Shown: positions 6,441 through 6,468 of the stretch, piece after piece
How positions within the stretch are numbered: position 1 is the stretch's first letter
Layout: the number at the start of each line of letters is the position of its first letter
Assembly: GCA_030633145.1 (NCBI GenBank)
Contig: DAOVTM010000231.1
Location: forward strand, 1-6,468
Reading direction: 5' to 3'
DNA: 6,468 nucleotides
Origin: Desulfobulbaceae bacterium
GTDB taxonomy: Bacteria > Desulfobacterota > Desulfobulbia > Desulfobulbales > Desulfobulbaceae
Notes under the pieces: generated by a model
What the model saw: only the letters and a program-made list of their open reading frames with translations
Databases searched by the model: none
Told to the model about the DNA's origin: nothing
Translations under genes and position numbers: made by a program

Positions 6441-6468
6441 TTGAGAGCTTTTGGAAGGGAAGTCTCAA
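6441..6468 (+). promoter_or_regulatory. Hairpin that may hide the ribosome binding site of the next gene
   Basis: TTGAGA (6441-6446) pairs with TCTCAA (6463-6468); past a bulged G, CTT (6448-6450) pairs with AAG (6460-6462). The purine-rich GGAAGGGA (6453-6460), a good Shine-Dalgarno sequence, sits in the enclosed loop. Such a structure would limit translation of a gene starting right after the window. IS200 is known to keep transposase levels low by a comparable leader structure. Confidence 0.55.

Larger units (their letters stand above)
6333..6468 (+). mobile_element. Left end and leader of a probable IS200/IS605-family insertion sequence
   Basis: From the helicase break to the window edge, the sequence is non-coding and unusually rich in short hairpins: CACCAGC/GCTGGTG (6346-6362), AGCCT/AGGCT (6365-6377), CCTC/GAGG (6400-6410), AAAGGA/TCCTTT (6420-6439) and TTGAGA/TCTCAA (6441-6468). 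IS200/IS605 elements have subterminal hairpins instead of terminal inverted repeats, make no target duplication, and carry a structured leader before tnpA. A Shine-Dalgarno-like GGAAGGGA lies at 6453-6460, eight bases before the edge, so a transposase start is expected immediately outside. The exact junction is uncertain; about 6330-6340 is likely because the helicase reading frame loses its expected motif there. No transposase codons are visible, so the family call rests on structure. Confidence 0.6.

Noticed and set aside
1..6468. CRISPR array, tRNA or rRNA genes.
   Set aside because: No regularly spaced repeats were seen and no cloverleaf or rRNA-like stretch was recognised on either strand.

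Overview
The window (about 50% G+C by eye) looks like a bacterial chromosome segment from a Gram-negative lineage, possibly Desulfobacterota or Gammaproteobacteria. That is a guess from the SucC sequence and the style of the short GTTCCCACGC-type repeat; no rRNA or other marker is present. The left edge holds the last ~161 codons of sucC, the beta subunit of succinyl-CoA ligase. Its stop codon overlaps the GTG start of the next gene by four bases (GTGA).

That next gene is not sucD, the usual partner. It is a large superfamily 2 helicase of the DrmA type (484-3840, 1118 aa), followed 24 bases later by a DUF1998 protein of the DrmB type (3865-5709, 614 aa). DrmA and DrmB are the paired core of DISARM anti-phage systems, where they act together on DNA. 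A perfect 14-bp tandem duplication lies between them. It doubles the drmB start region and creates a five-codon leader ORF whose stop overlaps the drmB ATG.

Between drmB and the next gene are 215 bases holding a short MITE-like element with imperfect terminal inverted repeats and two hairpins (about 5750-5857), then a 7-bp inverted repeat just before the next start. That gene (5925 onward) begins like a UvrD/Rep-type superfamily 1 helicase, with a Walker A GGPGTGKS. It stops after 137 codons, just where the Walker B aspartate-glutamate motif is expected. From about 6333 to the end the sequence is a series of hairpins ending in a Shine-Dalgarno-like GGAAGGGA. This resembles the left end and 5' leader of an IS200/IS605-family insertion sequence, whose transposase would start just beyond the window.

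Overall, a defence island appears to be wired directly onto a TCA-cycle gene and has been damaged by an insertion in its third gene. No methyltransferase or phospholipase D gene (DrmC) is seen, so the window cannot show whether this is a complete DISARM locus, a broken one, or a DrmAB plus UvrD-like helicase variant. The family assignments rest on motif reading and remembered family features, not on any search.
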